In this document: positions 18,280 to 27,282 of the stretch, one piece after another
How positions within the stretch are numbered: position 1 is the first letter of the stretch
How the letters are laid out: every line of letters begins with the position of its first letter
Assembly (NCBI RefSeq): GCF_009936045.1
Contig: NZ_QWEQ01000019.1
Span: 1-64,000, forward strand
Origin: Emergencia sp. 1XD21-10
GTDB lineage: Bacteria; Bacillota; Clostridia; Peptostreptococcales; Anaerovoracaceae
Direction: 5' to 3'
Length of the DNA: 64,000 nt
The notes under the pieces: model-generated
Databases searched by the model: none
What the model saw: only the letters and a program-made list of their open reading frames with translations
What the model was told of the DNA's origin: nothing
Position numbers and translations under genes: made by a program

Positions 18280-18288
18280 ATTATATCA
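18280..18288 (-). promoter_or_regulatory. Extended -10 promoter before yitT paralogue 1
   Basis: Minus strand TGATATAAT (18288-18280): a TGn motif joined to a perfect TATAAT, 37 bp before the start codon at 18242. No good -35 is present, as expected for an extended -10 promoter. Confidence 0.55.
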
Positions 18289-18337
18289 CAACTTTTGGTC
18301 TATTAAAACAAATTTAATCCGTATTTTGATTAATTTT

Positions 18338-19237
18338 TTATTCATCTTTTACAGTTTTGCTTTTCTTATATTCTTTCCCCATAGAAAATCCTCTGCCGCT
18401 GACTTGACTGACTCTGCTGACTGTCATAAAGCACGCAGGATCGATTCCATGAACAATCCGTTCCACCTTGGGCACTTCTCTGTTTGAGACTACAGTAAAG
18501 ACCATCTCTGTCTGATGTGCAAGATAACCGCCTCTCGCAGAAAGGAGTGTCGTTCCTCTGTCAAGCTGCACGCCGATTGCCTCATTGATTTCTTCTGACT
18601 TTTCGCTGATAATTTTAATCTCTGTCTGGGTCGTGCCTATGAGCATCAGCTTATCAATAACCATCGTATAAATCATGACCAGCACAATACCATAAAGGAT
18701 TTTTTCTGAACCGGTAAAAAATGCCTGTGCCAGCAAAATACAGGTATCAAACACATACAGACTGACTGACACCGGCACCTTGCAGAACTTCTGCAAAATC
18801 AGTGGCGGCACGTCCATACCCCCGGTAGAGGCGCCCGCGCGAATCACCACGCCAACTGCAATACCAATACCAAGACCGGAAAACAGCGTGCACAGAATCA
18901 CATCGTCTGTAATAAATGCGCCCGGAAACAGTCTGTCAAGCCCTTCCAGAGCCAACGGATATGTAAAGGTGCTGATAATGGTGGTCAGCGCAAAGCGGCT
19001 CCCCAGCACAAGGAATCCCGCCGCCAGCATAATCACATTAAACACCAGCACAAAACCTGAAATCGAAATTCCACTCAAATGATTAACCGCCAGGGCTATG
19101 CCGGTACTGCCACCTGTCACCAATCCGCCCGGAATCAGAAAAAATTTCACCGCCAGCGCATAAATAACATTACCTGCAATCACGCAAAGGACTCTCGCCG
19201 CATTATCCCTTAAACTTAATTCTTTTTTCAACACCAT
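18338..19237 (-). CDS. YitT family membrane protein (paralogue 2)
   Basis: A 299-residue YitT protein with the same plan as its neighbour: about six membrane segments, GASTGGMDVPPLIL in the place of the neighbour's GASTGGTDILA, and a C-terminal DUF2179 domain ending VSRVSQVSGRGFSMG. The two copies face the same way with 95 bp between them and look like an old tandem duplication, since many positions differ. A TTGACA promoter and an AGGAGG site precede it. Confidence 0.88.
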   Translation of the reverse strand: MVLKKELSLRDNAARVLCVIAGNVIYALAVKFFLIPGGLVTGGSTGIALAVNHLSGISISGFVLVFNVIMLAAGFLVLGSRFALTTIISTFTYPLALEGLDRLFPGAFITDDVILCTLFSGLGIGIAVGVVIRAGASTGGMDVPPLILQKFCKVPVSVSLYVFDTCILLAQAFFTGSEKILYGIVLVMIYTMVIDKLMLIGTTQTEIKIISEKSEEINEAIGVQLDRGTTLLSARGGYLAHQTEMVFTVVSNREVPKVERIVHGIDPACFMTVSRVSQVSGRGFSMGKEYKKSKTVKDE

Positions 19238-19263
19238 GCCTCCTCACATCATAACTGAGACCT

Positions 19264-19292
19264 ATCCTAAAGCAAAGCCTCGCCCTTGTCAA
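19264..19292 (-). promoter_or_regulatory. Promoter of yitT paralogue 2
   Basis: Minus strand TTGACA (19292-19287), 17-bp spacer, TAGGAT (19269-19264), 26 bp before the start codon at 19237. Confidence 0.6.
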
Positions 19293-19331
19293 TAGACCCC
19301 CATTAGCATGGTAAAGAGATAATATAATATA

Positions 19332-19362
19332 AAACTGCTGCAAGCTTACCTCGCAGCAGTTT
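19332..19362 (-). terminator. Intrinsic terminator of the serine dehydratase gene's neighbour region
   Basis: This lies 19 bp upstream of the serine dehydratase stop coordinate, that is, downstream of that minus-strand gene's 3' end is at 19382 and the hairpin follows it. A perfect 10-bp stem (AAACTGCTGC 19332-19341 with GCAGCAGTTT 19353-19362) has an 11-base loop and a T-rich tail on the minus strand. Confidence 0.75.
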
Positions 19363-19381
19363 CTTCATACTGTTTTAAACT

Positions 19382-20587
19382 TTATTCAAAATACGTCTTT
19401 GCCAGGCCGCCTTCACTGGTCTCCCTGTATTTGCTGAACAAATCACAGCCTGTCTCATACATGGTCTTTATCACCACGTCAAAGGATATTTTTCTGGTGT
19501 GAGTCAAAAAGTTCGCCAAGCTTACCGCATTAATCGCACGCATAGCCGCAACAGCATTTCTCTCAATACATGGAATCTGCACCAATCCGCTGATAGGATC
19601 GCATGTCAGCCCAAGGTGGTGTTCCATAGCGACCTCAGCCGCATATTCGATCTGGTCAATTTCCATACCGAAAAGCTCGCCAAGTCCTGCAGCAGCCATA
19701 GAGCAGGCGCTTCCTACCTCTGCCTGACAGCCGCACTCAGCTCCGCTGATAGAGGCATTGGTCTTAATCAGATTTCCGATAAGCCCCGCCGTTGCCAGCG
19801 CATCCACAATCTGCTCATCGGAATACTTTCTGTTTTTCTGCATGTAGTAAAGGGTTGCCGGCACCACACCGCAGGAGCCGCAGGTCGGTGCAGTTACCAC
19901 CATACCACCGTCCGCATTTTCTTCACTGACCGCATAGGCAAAAGCACATACCAGCCTGTTTTCTCTCGTCTGCGGGCTTTCATCAATATGATTCTGGCGA
20001 TACAGATACCTAGCCTTTCTCTGAACGGAAAGCCCGCCCTGTAAAGTGCCTTCTGCAGAAAGCCCCCGGCGCACAGTTTCTTTCATCTGGTTCCAGATTT
20101 CATGCAGATAATCACGAATTTCTTCGCCTTCCGTCTCATAAACATATTCACAAAGGCGAATATCCCTCTCTCTGCTGTAAGCATGTATTTCCTCAAAGGA
20201 TTCCAGCTTATATACATCCTGCGGCTTTGCAGGCTTTTGCCCTTTGACGGCAATACGGCCGCCGCCCACGCTGTAAATTTCCATCTGACATGTCACACTG
20301 CCCGCAGCGTCCAGCGCTTCGAAAAACATGGTGTTAGGATGCGGCAATTCTTCATCCGGCTTATCGCTGAAAATCATTTCACACTTGTCATGACCGAGGA
20401 CATCTAAAATCGCTGTATCGGTCATATGACCCTTTCCCGTCTTTGAAAGAGAGCCATACAAGGTAACTCTATAGCCAGCAGCACCTTTTGCCTCCGCTGC
20501 AAAGATTTCCGCCGCCAGGGTCGGTGCAATGGTGTGAGAGCTGGACGGTCCTCTGCCGATTCTGTATAGTTCACGAAGTGATTCCAT
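19382..20587 (-). CDS. sdaA: L-serine ammonia-lyase, iron-sulfur type, single chain
   Basis: A 401-residue enzyme converting L-serine to pyruvate and ammonia. The N-terminal beta domain carries GRGPSSSHTIAPTLAA and the C-terminal alpha domain carries TAPTCGSCGVVPA, SISGAECGCQAEVGSACSMAAAG and LGLTCDPISGLVQIPC, whose cysteines hold the catalytic 4Fe-4S cluster. Having both domains on one chain matches the E. coli type rather than the split clostridial/Bacillus SdaAA-SdaAB type, and the chain is shorter than the about 455 residues of E. coli SdaA. It fits a serine-fermenting metabolism and feeds the 2-oxoacid pool. Confidence 0.9.
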   Translation of the reverse strand: MESLRELYRIGRGPSSSHTIAPTLAAEIFAAEAKGAAGYRVTLYGSLSKTGKGHMTDTAILDVLGHDKCEMIFSDKPDEELPHPNTMFFEALDAAGSVTCQMEIYSVGGGRIAVKGQKPAKPQDVYKLESFEEIHAYSRERDIRLCEYVYETEGEEIRDYLHEIWNQMKETVRRGLSAEGTLQGGLSVQRKARYLYRQNHIDESPQTRENRLVCAFAYAVSEENADGGMVVTAPTCGSCGVVPATLYYMQKNRKYSDEQIVDALATAGLIGNLIKTNASISGAECGCQAEVGSACSMAAAGLGELFGMEIDQIEYAAEVAMEHHLGLTCDPISGLVQIPCIERNAVAAMRAINAVSLANFLTHTRKISFDVVIKTMYETGCDLFSKYRETSEGGLAKTYFE

Positions 20588-20674
20588 AATATTCCTTCTT
20601 TCTTTTTTAGACTTAAATCAAATCATTTCATCTAGCATTATATACGGAAATCTCCTTACCTCGCAACCCTAAAA

Positions 20675-21556
20675 TTATCTGCCCACCGCAAACAATATGA
20701 CGCCCAAAACCAGCAGTCCAAACCCGCCCCAGCCTTTTGCTGAAAGTTTTTCCTTCAAGAAAATCCGGGACAGAATGATGGAAATCACCATGCCCATACG
20801 GTAAATAGTCATAATGACCGCCGCTTTTCCAAGGAAAAGAGCCTTATACACCAGCACATGACCGGCTCCGGAAGCTGCTGCGCCCAGCAGAATAAACAGC
20901 CATGTCTTTGGGGAAATTTCCCCAAACTCTCTGCCCTTTCCTTTCTTCGCCAGCAAAAGCCAGAGCATTACAACCACGATGATGTAACGAAAAGTGGAAG
21001 TCACATTGGTGTCGATAGGCTCAGTATCCGACTTTACGATGACATAGGAAATAGACGCGCAAACCGCGGAAAGTCCCGCAAAAAGAATCCATCGCTGCTC
21101 ACTATTCAAAAGACCTTTGCCTGAGAGCGCTGCAAGTTCCTGTCTGTCCATCATCAGTAAGGTTCCAGTAATAATCAATGCCGTTCCAACCATCATGAAT
21201 ACAGTAATTTTTTCTTTGATAAATACCGCACAAAGAATCATGGAAATGACGATGGTAAGACTTTGAATGGCAAGAAATACGCTGACACTGCCGCCTTTGA
21301 GTCCCAGAAAATAAAATGCCCATGAGATGGACAAGACAATGCCGGACGCAAGTACCGAAAGCCATGTATGCATGGTCATATCACTGACCTGCCCGAAGCT
21401 GCCAGAAAAAAGTGCTGTTCCTGCAAAAGCCGCAAGAAGCACCGTATTTGTCACCGCACCGGTCACATAAGCATCGGCGTCCTTAATTCCGATTTTAGAA
21501 AGTATGGTCGATACACCGATAAACAGCGTAGAAATCACCGCAAGTAAAAGCCACAT
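20675..21556 (-). CDS. EamA family (DMT) transporter
   Basis: A 293-residue drug/metabolite transporter with ten predicted membrane segments in two EamA repeats; the second repeat includes SGAGHVLVYKALFLGKAAVIM and FLKEKLSAKGWGGFGLLVLG near the C-terminus, a typical EamA ending. The substrate is unknown. It starts close to the codon CAT at 21554-21556 with AGGAG before it and stands alone between the serine dehydratase and the M18 peptidase genes. A ribosome binding site is clear but no strong promoter was identified. Confidence 0.85.
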   Translation of the reverse strand: MWLLLAVISTLFIGVSTILSKIGIKDADAYVTGAVTNTVLLAAFAGTALFSGSFGQVSDMTMHTWLSVLASGIVLSISWAFYFLGLKGGSVSVFLAIQSLTIVISMILCAVFIKEKITVFMMVGTALIITGTLLMMDRQELAALSGKGLLNSEQRWILFAGLSAVCASISYVIVKSDTEPIDTNVTSTFRYIIVVVMLWLLLAKKGKGREFGEISPKTWLFILLGAAASGAGHVLVYKALFLGKAAVIMTIYRMGMVISIILSRIFLKEKLSAKGWGGFGLLVLGVILFAVGR

Positions 21557-21624
21557 AAAAACAGGCTCCTTTCGTTTTGTTTCCAGTAGTTTAAACGAAA
21601 AAAGCCCGTTTTATGTCATTTTAA

Positions 21625-23004
21625 TTACATTCTTTTCAGAAATACTTCATAGCCTCTCTTGGTTTCGTAAACGTCAGCTTTGCTGGTTACTTCCCAAGGT
21701 GCGTGCATGTTCAGTACCGCTACACCGCAGTCGATAACGTCCATGCCGTAAAGCGCCAGAATGTACGCAATCGTACCGCCGCCGCCGATATCGACTTTAC
21801 CCAGTTCTGCCAGCTGATAGTGGATTCCTTCATCGTCCATGATATTTCTGATTTCAGCAATATACTCAGCGTTGGCGTCGTTGGAGCCGGATTTGCCGCG
21901 AGAACCTGTGAACTTACTGAATACCATACCGCGGCCTGCAAAAGAAGCGTTCTTCTTTTCGTAAACGTCTGCGAAGAGCGGGTCGTAAGCAGCATTTACA
22001 TCAGAGGAAAGCATTTTGGAGTTAGCCAGCACTCTGCGCAGCGTAAGCTCGCTATACTGCCCCATTCTATCAAGAAGTTCTGCTACTGCATTTTCAAAGA
22101 ACTTGGATTCCATACCGGTTGCACCTACGCTGCCGATTTCTTCTTTATCTACCAGAATGCAGCATGCCGTTTTTTCTATATCTTCCACGTCCAGCAGGGC
22201 TTTCAGGGAAGTAAACGCGCAAACTCTGTCATCCTGACCGTAGGACATAATCATGCTGCGGTCAAGACCCGTGTCTCTTGCCTTGCCCGCCGGAACTACT
22301 TCCAGCTCAGCAGAGAGAAAATCCTCTTCTTCCATGTCGTATTTTTCTTTTAACAGCTTCAGAACTGTAGCCTTTACTGCGTCTTTTTCTTCACCTTCAA
22401 GGGGTTTGCTGCCGATGAGTACGTCCAGATTTTCGCCCTCGATGACAGAGCCCGCCTTCTTTTCCATCTGTTTTGCGCCAAGGTGCGGCAGCAGGTCTGT
22501 AATGCTGACAACAGGATCTGTTTCGTCCTCACCGATTACTACGTCGATAACCTGGCCGTCTTTCTTTGCCACTACGCCGTGAATGGCAAGAGGCATCGCT
22601 ACCCACTGGTATTTCTTCACACCGCCGTAGTAGTGCGTATCCATGTATGCAAAATCAGAGTCCTCATAAAGCGGATTCTGCTTCACATCCAGTCTCGGAG
22701 AGTCTACGTGAGCGCCCAAAATGTTCATGCCGTCTTCGATATTCTTTTTGCCGATGTGAAACAGGGCAATGGTCTTGCCCATGCAAACCGCATAAACCTT
22801 ATCGCCAGCCTTCAGACTTTCTCCAGCTTTGATTACGTCCGCCAGGTCTTTATAGCCTGCAGCTTTTGCCATTTCGATGGTATTCTTTACACATTCTCTT
22901 TCGGTCTTGCCTTTGTCTAAAAAATCCTTATACTCTTCGCAAAGAGCCTCAAGAGCCTTTAAATCATTTTCCTTATAGCTTTTCCAAGCGTTTGGTCTTT
23001 CCAT
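21625..23004 (-). CDS. Aminopeptidase, M18 family
   Basis: A 459-residue M18 zinc aminopeptidase of the ApeA/aspartyl-aminopeptidase group, cytosolic and normally dodecameric. Metal and catalytic residues are visible in order: LGAHVDSPRLDVK (His, Asp), SYGQDDRVCAF (Asp), LVDKEEIGSVGATG (Glu-Glu), LSSDVNAAYDP (Asp) and VLNMHAPWEVTSK (His). Its start at 23004 has GGAGTGAT upstream, and its promoter lies in the end of the fold-back repeat at 23031-23194. Confidence 0.92.
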   Translation of the reverse strand: MERPNAWKSYKENDLKALEALCEEYKDFLDKGKTERECVKNTIEMAKAAGYKDLADVIKAGESLKAGDKVYAVCMGKTIALFHIGKKNIEDGMNILGAHVDSPRLDVKQNPLYEDSDFAYMDTHYYGGVKKYQWVAMPLAIHGVVAKKDGQVIDVVIGEDETDPVVSITDLLPHLGAKQMEKKAGSVIEGENLDVLIGSKPLEGEEKDAVKATVLKLLKEKYDMEEEDFLSAELEVVPAGKARDTGLDRSMIMSYGQDDRVCAFTSLKALLDVEDIEKTACCILVDKEEIGSVGATGMESKFFENAVAELLDRMGQYSELTLRRVLANSKMLSSDVNAAYDPLFADVYEKKNASFAGRGMVFSKFTGSRGKSGSNDANAEYIAEIRNIMDDEGIHYQLAELGKVDIGGGGTIAYILALYGMDVIDCGVAVLNMHAPWEVTSKADVYETKRGYEVFLKRM

Positions 23005-23030
23005 TTGATATCACTCCTTTACTTCTTTCT

Positions 23031-23194
23031 AGTATAGCATTCGGCAAATAACCGGTTCAATCATGCCGAATACTTTTTCGAGTGTGCCAGGCAAAAAACG
23101 CAAGGCGTAGCGAGACTATGCTGAGGCTTTTTGCCCAGTGCAAGCGGGAAAGCAGGCAAGTGATTTGGGCTGGTTATTTGCGAAATGCTATACT
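23031..23194. repeat. 164-bp fold-back element with 25-bp terminal inverted repeats
   Basis: The left end (23031-23055) and the reverse complement of the right end (23170-23194) agree at 22 of 25 positions, both starting AGTATAGCATT. Inside, GGCAAAAA (23090-23097) and TTTTTGCC (23128-23135) pair again. Each end carries an outward TGCTATACT, an extended -10. On the left side TTGAAC (23060-23055, minus) is 18 bp from TATACT (23036-23031), giving the likely promoter of the M18 gene. The size and shape fit a MITE-like or structured repeat; no transposase and no convincing target duplication is seen. Confidence 0.65.
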
Positions 23195-23246
23195 CATCTT
23201 TATCTTAGCCTAAAGACAGAAATAATGCAAGGAAATATTTGGTAAA

Positions 23247-23275
23247 AAATCCACGGCAATTAGAACCGTGGATTT
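23247..23275 (-). terminator. Intrinsic terminator of the mntA-hepT pair
   Basis: Perfect 10-bp stem AAATCCACGG (23247-23256) with CCGTGGATTT (23266-23275) and a 9-base loop; the minus strand continues as a run of six T. Confidence 0.85.
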
Positions 23276-23291
23276 ACAAGAAAATCAATTT

Positions 23292-23615
23292 TTATTTCTG
23301 CAATATAGTTTCACAGGCATTTTTCAGCTCCGGAATATCGTAAAGCAGCGTGTTCCATACAGAGGAGACATCAATAGAGCCATAGGAGTGCACATAAAAA
23401 TTTCTCGTATCTTTGATTATACGCCAAGGAATGGCACTGTTCTGCTCCTTAATTTCTTCTGAAAGCTGAGAAACCAATTCTCCAATTTGAACAACACACA
23501 TGCAGCAAGCATCTTGAAACAGATACTCTCTTTCAAAAGATTCAAAGTTATATGCATAACGACTAAGATTATTCTCAATACGCAAGCAATATTCTACTAT
23601 CTTATTAAGGACCAA
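23292..23615 (-). CDS. HepT-like toxin (DUF86 family)
   Basis: A 107-residue all-alpha HEPN protein. The HepT signature RX4HXY is exact: RNFYVHSY with Arg71, His76 and Tyr78. In studied pairs HepT is either an RNase or is inactivated by AMP-ylation of that tyrosine by the partner nucleotidyltransferase. The frame opens with TTG at 23615 and no internal Met exists until residue 39, so the weak start is probably used through coupling to the antitoxin gene ending 4 bp upstream. A terminator follows. Confidence 0.85.
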   Translation of the reverse strand: MVLNKIVEYCLRIENNLSRYAYNFESFEREYLFQDACCMCVVQIGELVSQLSEEIKEQNSAIPWRIIKDTRNFYVHSYGSIDVSSVWNTLLYDIPELKNACETILQK

Positions 23616-23619
23616 CCTA

Positions 23620-23919
23620 TCACGCGTTTTGATAAAGCAGCACCTCTTCCTTTTTTATCATATCTAAGAATTCAATATCAGAAGACTCACTTGTTATTAT
23701 ATCGACCGACAGGCTTAATGCATCCTCAACTGCCAGCCGGAAGCCACTTAGCTGAAATAACGATCGAAGTTTTCCTTTTTCAATTTTCAAGTCTACATCA
23801 CTGCCAGCCGTTGCGGTACCCTTTGAATAAGATCCAAATAGAGACACACTTTTTACACCGTGTTGTTCCGCTATCGGCGATATAATACGTTTTAATTCCT
23901 CAATACTATATGGAAGCAT
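23620..23919 (-). CDS. MntA-like minimal nucleotidyltransferase antitoxin
   Basis: A 99-residue minimal nucleotidyltransferase. The GSX10DXD signature is complete: FGSYSKGTATAGSDVDLKIE with Gly29, Ser30, Asp41 and Asp43. Proteins of this kind neutralise HepT by adding AMP to its tyrosine. The pair order (antitoxin first, then toxin 4 bp later) and shared terminator support a toxin-antitoxin operon. AGGTGA precedes the ATG. Confidence 0.87.
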   Translation of the reverse strand: MLPYSIEELKRIISPIAEQHGVKSVSLFGSYSKGTATAGSDVDLKIEKGKLRSLFQLSGFRLAVEDALSLSVDIITSESSDIEFLDMIKKEEVLLYQNA

Positions 23920-23940
23920 AAAATCACCTCATCTATATTC

Positions 23941-23949
23941 AGTATACCA
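23941..23949 (-). promoter_or_regulatory. Extended -10 promoter of the mntA-hepT operon
   Basis: Minus strand TGGTATACT (23949-23941), 21 bp before the antitoxin start codon; no strong -35. Confidence 0.45.
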
Positions 23950-23978
23950 CGCTGTCTGCAAGAATAAAAGCTTTTCCT

Positions 23979-24896
23979 TTATTCCTCCCCATTTTTTCCA
24001 AACCGATTTACCCCATAAACACCTGCAAGTACCAGCACCGTTGCTATAATCTGGGTTTTCGTAAAAGTTTCACCCAGATAAAATACTCCGCCAAGGACTG
24101 ACGTTACGGAAGCTATGCTTGCGAAGGCGGCACGCTTTGTCGCACCGATGATAGAGATGGAATAATTTGCGCAGAGAAACGCAATCAGATTGCACCCCAG
24201 AGACAGATACAAAATGCACACCAAAAAACCGCTGTTATGTAAAGGCAGGGTCAGAAACTCGACAACCGTTCCGTTCATTGCATGCTCCACAAGGGCGCAG
24301 CCGGTAAACACTACCGCACCGCTGACAATCATCGCATAAGTTTTTTCTGCACTGTTAAAGCCTTTGATATTCTGGGAAGTAATAGCATACGCTGACTCAC
24401 TGCACATAGCAACAAGCAGAAACAGATATCCAAGAAAGCTGCTGGAAGTTGTCAGCTCACCACCCATTCCAATCATCACTGCGCCGGCCACAGTTACTAT
24501 CATGCATGCAATCTGCAGCTTGGTCGGCTTATCCCGCAGAAATACTGCACTAAACAGCATAGTAATAATAGGAATGCAGGCAAGAAGCACTCCGCTTTCC
24601 GCCGCCGTAGTTCTCTGCACGCCCAGAGTTTCCATGATGAAATATAAAACCGGCTGAAAAAAGCTGAGAAGCAGAAGCGGCTTCAAATTTTTTCCTTTTA
24701 AATCGATTTTAATAATGCCCAGCACTGCGCAAATGGTCATGGCGAAAAACGCTACGATGGTACGCCACGACAGCAGTGTAAATACCGACACATCGTTGAC
24801 GCACATTCTAATAAAAATAAAGCTTAGTCCAAAGAGAACTTCGCTGAAAACTGCAATAATAATTCCCTTGCTGTAAACGCTCTTTCCCTGATTCAT
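23979..24896 (-). CDS. EamA family (DMT) transporter
   Basis: A 305-residue transporter with ten membrane segments in two EamA repeats. The first repeat includes SWRTIVAFFAMTICAVLG and the second ends in FYLGETFTKTQIIATVLVLAGVYGVNR, the usual EamA closing motif. The substrate is unknown. AGGAGG lies before the ATG at 24896 and a TACAAT-type -10 lies about 35 bp upstream. It is not obviously linked to the toxin-antitoxin pair, which has its own promoter. Confidence 0.85.
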   Translation of the reverse strand: MNQGKSVYSKGIIIAVFSEVLFGLSFIFIRMCVNDVSVFTLLSWRTIVAFFAMTICAVLGIIKIDLKGKNLKPLLLLSFFQPVLYFIMETLGVQRTTAAESGVLLACIPIITMLFSAVFLRDKPTKLQIACMIVTVAGAVMIGMGGELTTSSSFLGYLFLLVAMCSESAYAITSQNIKGFNSAEKTYAMIVSGAVVFTGCALVEHAMNGTVVEFLTLPLHNSGFLVCILYLSLGCNLIAFLCANYSISIIGATKRAAFASIASVTSVLGGVFYLGETFTKTQIIATVLVLAGVYGVNRFGKNGEE

Positions 24897-25093
24897 GGCA
24901 ATTCCTCCTAGCTCTAGCCAACTCTAGCTTATATTGTAGCATGAAGAAAAAAGCATTTAAAAGGGTGTAATTTTAGAATGATTGGTACAATACCTATTTC
25001 ATTGGAAATTTTCTAAAACCATGCTATGCTGCAGCTTATCACAGTAAAGCCATGAATCCCTTCTCTTCCCCACGGCAAAGCGTGAATTCAATC

Positions 25094-25122
25094 TTGACAT
25101 ATTTTTCGTGCCTTTGTCATAT
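25094..25122 (+). promoter_or_regulatory. Promoter of the racemase gene
   Basis: Consensus TTGACA (25094-25099), 17-bp spacer, weak -10 TCATAT (25117-25122), 84 bp before the start codon. The rest of the 310-bp gap (24897-25206) shows nothing else recognisable. Confidence 0.5.
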
Positions 25123-25206
25123 CCTTCGTCTTGCCTCGCATTGACTTTTTCTGTCCCATCAAGTAAACTAAAGAAAACTATGAAAAATCCCACTGGAGGT
25201 GTTATC

Positions 25207-25884
25207 ATGAAAACCATCGGCATGATTGGAGGTCTGTCCTGGCATTCCTCTCTGCAAATGTACGAATACATCAATCACTATGTCGCAAATGCACTGGGCG
25301 AATACAACTGCGCCAAAATGGTTCTCGCCAACGTCAACCTGCAAGATGTCTTCATCAACCGCAAAGATGAACAGGAGCAGGTACTTTTGGAAGGCGCGCG
25401 CCAAATTGAAGCCGCTGGCTGTGATTTTTATATTATCTGTTCCAACACCATGCACAGGCATGCTCCATTCCTGCAGGCGCACATAAAAACGCCGCTGCTG
25501 CATATCGCAGACGCCACTGCTGACGCAATTCTCGCAAAAGGTATTTCCTGTATTGGTCTCATGGGAACCCGTATCACCATGGAAGAAGATTTTTATCGCG
25601 GCAGGCTGGAGGAAAAAGGTCTGGAGGTTGTGACTCCCGAGGAAAAAGACCGCGCTTTTATCGACAAGGTTCTCTTTGAAGAAACTGGCTTCGGCATTGT
25701 CAAAGAAGAATCCTCAAAAGAGTTTTACAGGATTGCCGAAAAGCTGACTGCTTCCGGCGCAGAGGGCGTTATCCTCGGCTGTACCGAAATCGGCATGCTG
25801 ATGCAGCAGGAACACACCGAAATCCCACTCTTTGATACGACAATCATACACGGAGAAACCGCCGCAAAGATGGCGATTGAATAA
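25207..25884 (+). CDS. Aspartate/glutamate racemase family protein
   Basis: A 225-residue member of the Asp/Glu/hydantoin racemase superfamily, close to the RacX/YgeA broad-substrate group. MIGGLSWHSSLQMYEYIN is the family N-terminus. The second acid/base is Cys in VILGCTEIGML; the first position, Cys in aspartate racemases and Thr in YgeA, reads Ser here (IICSNTMHRH), so the activity and specificity are uncertain. The start at 25207 is fixed by GGAGGTG; upstream in-frame starts lack one. It may supply D-amino acids or open them to the D-amino-acid enzymes found at 62.4 kb. Confidence 0.85.
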   Translation: MKTIGMIGGLSWHSSLQMYEYINHYVANALGEYNCAKMVLANVNLQDVFINRKDEQEQVLLEGARQIEAAGCDFYIICSNTMHRHAPFLQAHIKTPLLHIADATADAILAKGISCIGLMGTRITMEEDFYRGRLEEKGLEVVTPEEKDRAFIDKVLFEETGFGIVKEESSKEFYRIAEKLTASGAEGVILGCTEIGMLMQQEHTEIPLFDTTIIHGETAAKMAIE

Positions 25885-25887
25885 ACT

Positions 25888-25918
25888 AAAAAACAGCCGC
25901 TATCGAAACGGCTGTTTT
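25888..25918. terminator. Bidirectional intrinsic terminator
   Basis: AAAACAGCCG (25890-25899) pairs with CGGCTGTTTT (25909-25918) over 10 bp with a 9-base loop, between the convergent racemase and thiC genes. Confidence 0.85.
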
Positions 25919-25928
25919 GCTTATTTTC

Positions 25929-27233
25929 TTATAATATATCAATATGTTCCCCTGCCAGAGCTTTGTTCATACTTCTGACAGCGCAGAACTTTCCGCACAT
26001 AGAGCAAGTATCTTCATGTTCTGGTTTTCGTTCCTCACGGATTGCCTTTGCCGTCTCAGGATCAATGGCGCATGCCCACTGTGCCTCCCAATCCAGCTCT
26101 CGTCTTGCATCAGCCATACGGTCGTCCATTTCACGAGCCCCGCGAACACCCTTTGCGATATCCCCTGCGTGGGCTGCGATTTTGGAAGCGATAATCCCCT
26201 GTTTTACGTCTTCCACGTTCGGCAGTGCCAAGTGCTCTGCCGGGGTTACATAGCATAAAAATGCTGCGCCGGAAGCCGCTGCGATAGCGCCGCCGATGGC
26301 AGAGGTAATATGGTCGTAACCCGGAGCAATATCTGTCACAATTGGACCCAGCACATAAAATGGTGCGCCGCTGCAGATGGTCTGTTGCAGCTTCATATTC
26401 GCCGCAATCTGATCCATCGGCATATGTCCAGGTCCTTCTACCATTACCTGCACATCTTTTTCCCAGGCACGCTTTGTCAGTTCGCCAAGACGCACCAGCT
26501 CTTCAATCTGGCAGACATCGGATCCATCGGCAAGACAGCCTGGACGGCAGGCATCTCCCAGAGAAATAGTTACGTCGTACTCTCTACAGATATCCAAAAT
26601 TTCATCAAAGTACTCGTAAAACGGGTTTTCCTCACCGGTCATAGTCATCCATGCAAAGACCAGAGAGCCGCCGCGGGAAACAATATTCATCTTCCGCTTA
26701 TGCTTTTTAATCTGATCGATGGTTTTTCTTGTAATCCCGCAGTGAAGGGTTACGAAGTCTACACCATCCTCTGCATGAAGCCTTACTACATCCAGAAAAT
26801 CCTTTGCGGTCAGCGTATCTAAATCCCTCTGATAATGAATCACACTATCATAAACGGGAACAGTACCAATCATCGCCGGACATTCACCGGTCAGCTTTCT
26901 GCGGAAGGGAATTGTATCTCCGTGAGAAGACAGATCCATGATGGCATGGGCTCCCATATTGACTGCCGCCATGACCTTTTCCAGTTCCACATCCATATCC
27001 TTACAGTCTCTGGAGACACCCAGGTTTACGTTTATTTTCGTCTGCAGCATAGAACCGACTCCCTCCGGATCGATACATTTGTGATTTTTATTGGCGCAAA
27101 TCGCCACTTTGCCAGACGCCACAAGAGGCAGCAGTTCTTCTGTCGTCATGCGCTCTTTCTTTGCTACAATTTCAAGTTCCGGGGTTACAATCCCTTTGCG
27201 TGCAGCTTCCATCTGTGTTGCATATGCTCTCAT
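25929..27233 (-). CDS. thiC: Phosphomethylpyrimidine synthase (ThiC)
   Basis: A 434-residue radical-SAM enzyme converting aminoimidazole ribotide to the hydroxymethylpyrimidine phosphate of thiamine. Conserved blocks include [51 protein letters not shown] and the C-terminal cluster motif CSMCGKFC (Cys410, 413, 417). This spacing is one residue shorter than the CX2CX4C of the long E. coli form, as I would expect for the short clostridial ThiC that lacks the N-terminal domain. No other thi gene is adjacent. Expression is controlled by the TPP riboswitch upstream. Confidence 0.95.
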   Translation of the reverse strand: MRAYATQMEAARKGIVTPELEIVAKKERMTTEELLPLVASGKVAICANKNHKCIDPEGVGSMLQTKINVNLGVSRDCKDMDVELEKVMAAVNMGAHAIMDLSSHGDTIPFRRKLTGECPAMIGTVPVYDSVIHYQRDLDTLTAKDFLDVVRLHAEDGVDFVTLHCGITRKTIDQIKKHKRKMNIVSRGGSLVFAWMTMTGEENPFYEYFDEILDICREYDVTISLGDACRPGCLADGSDVCQIEELVRLGELTKRAWEKDVQVMVEGPGHMPMDQIAANMKLQQTICSGAPFYVLGPIVTDIAPGYDHITSAIGGAIAAASGAAFLCYVTPAEHLALPNVEDVKQGIIASKIAAHAGDIAKGVRGAREMDDRMADARRELDWEAQWACAIDPETAKAIREERKPEHEDTCSMCGKFCAVRSMNKALAGEHIDIL

Positions 27234-27282
27234 TTTCGTTTTTCCTCCTTACGTATCTTCGGACATCTGCAGCCGCCGCAAA

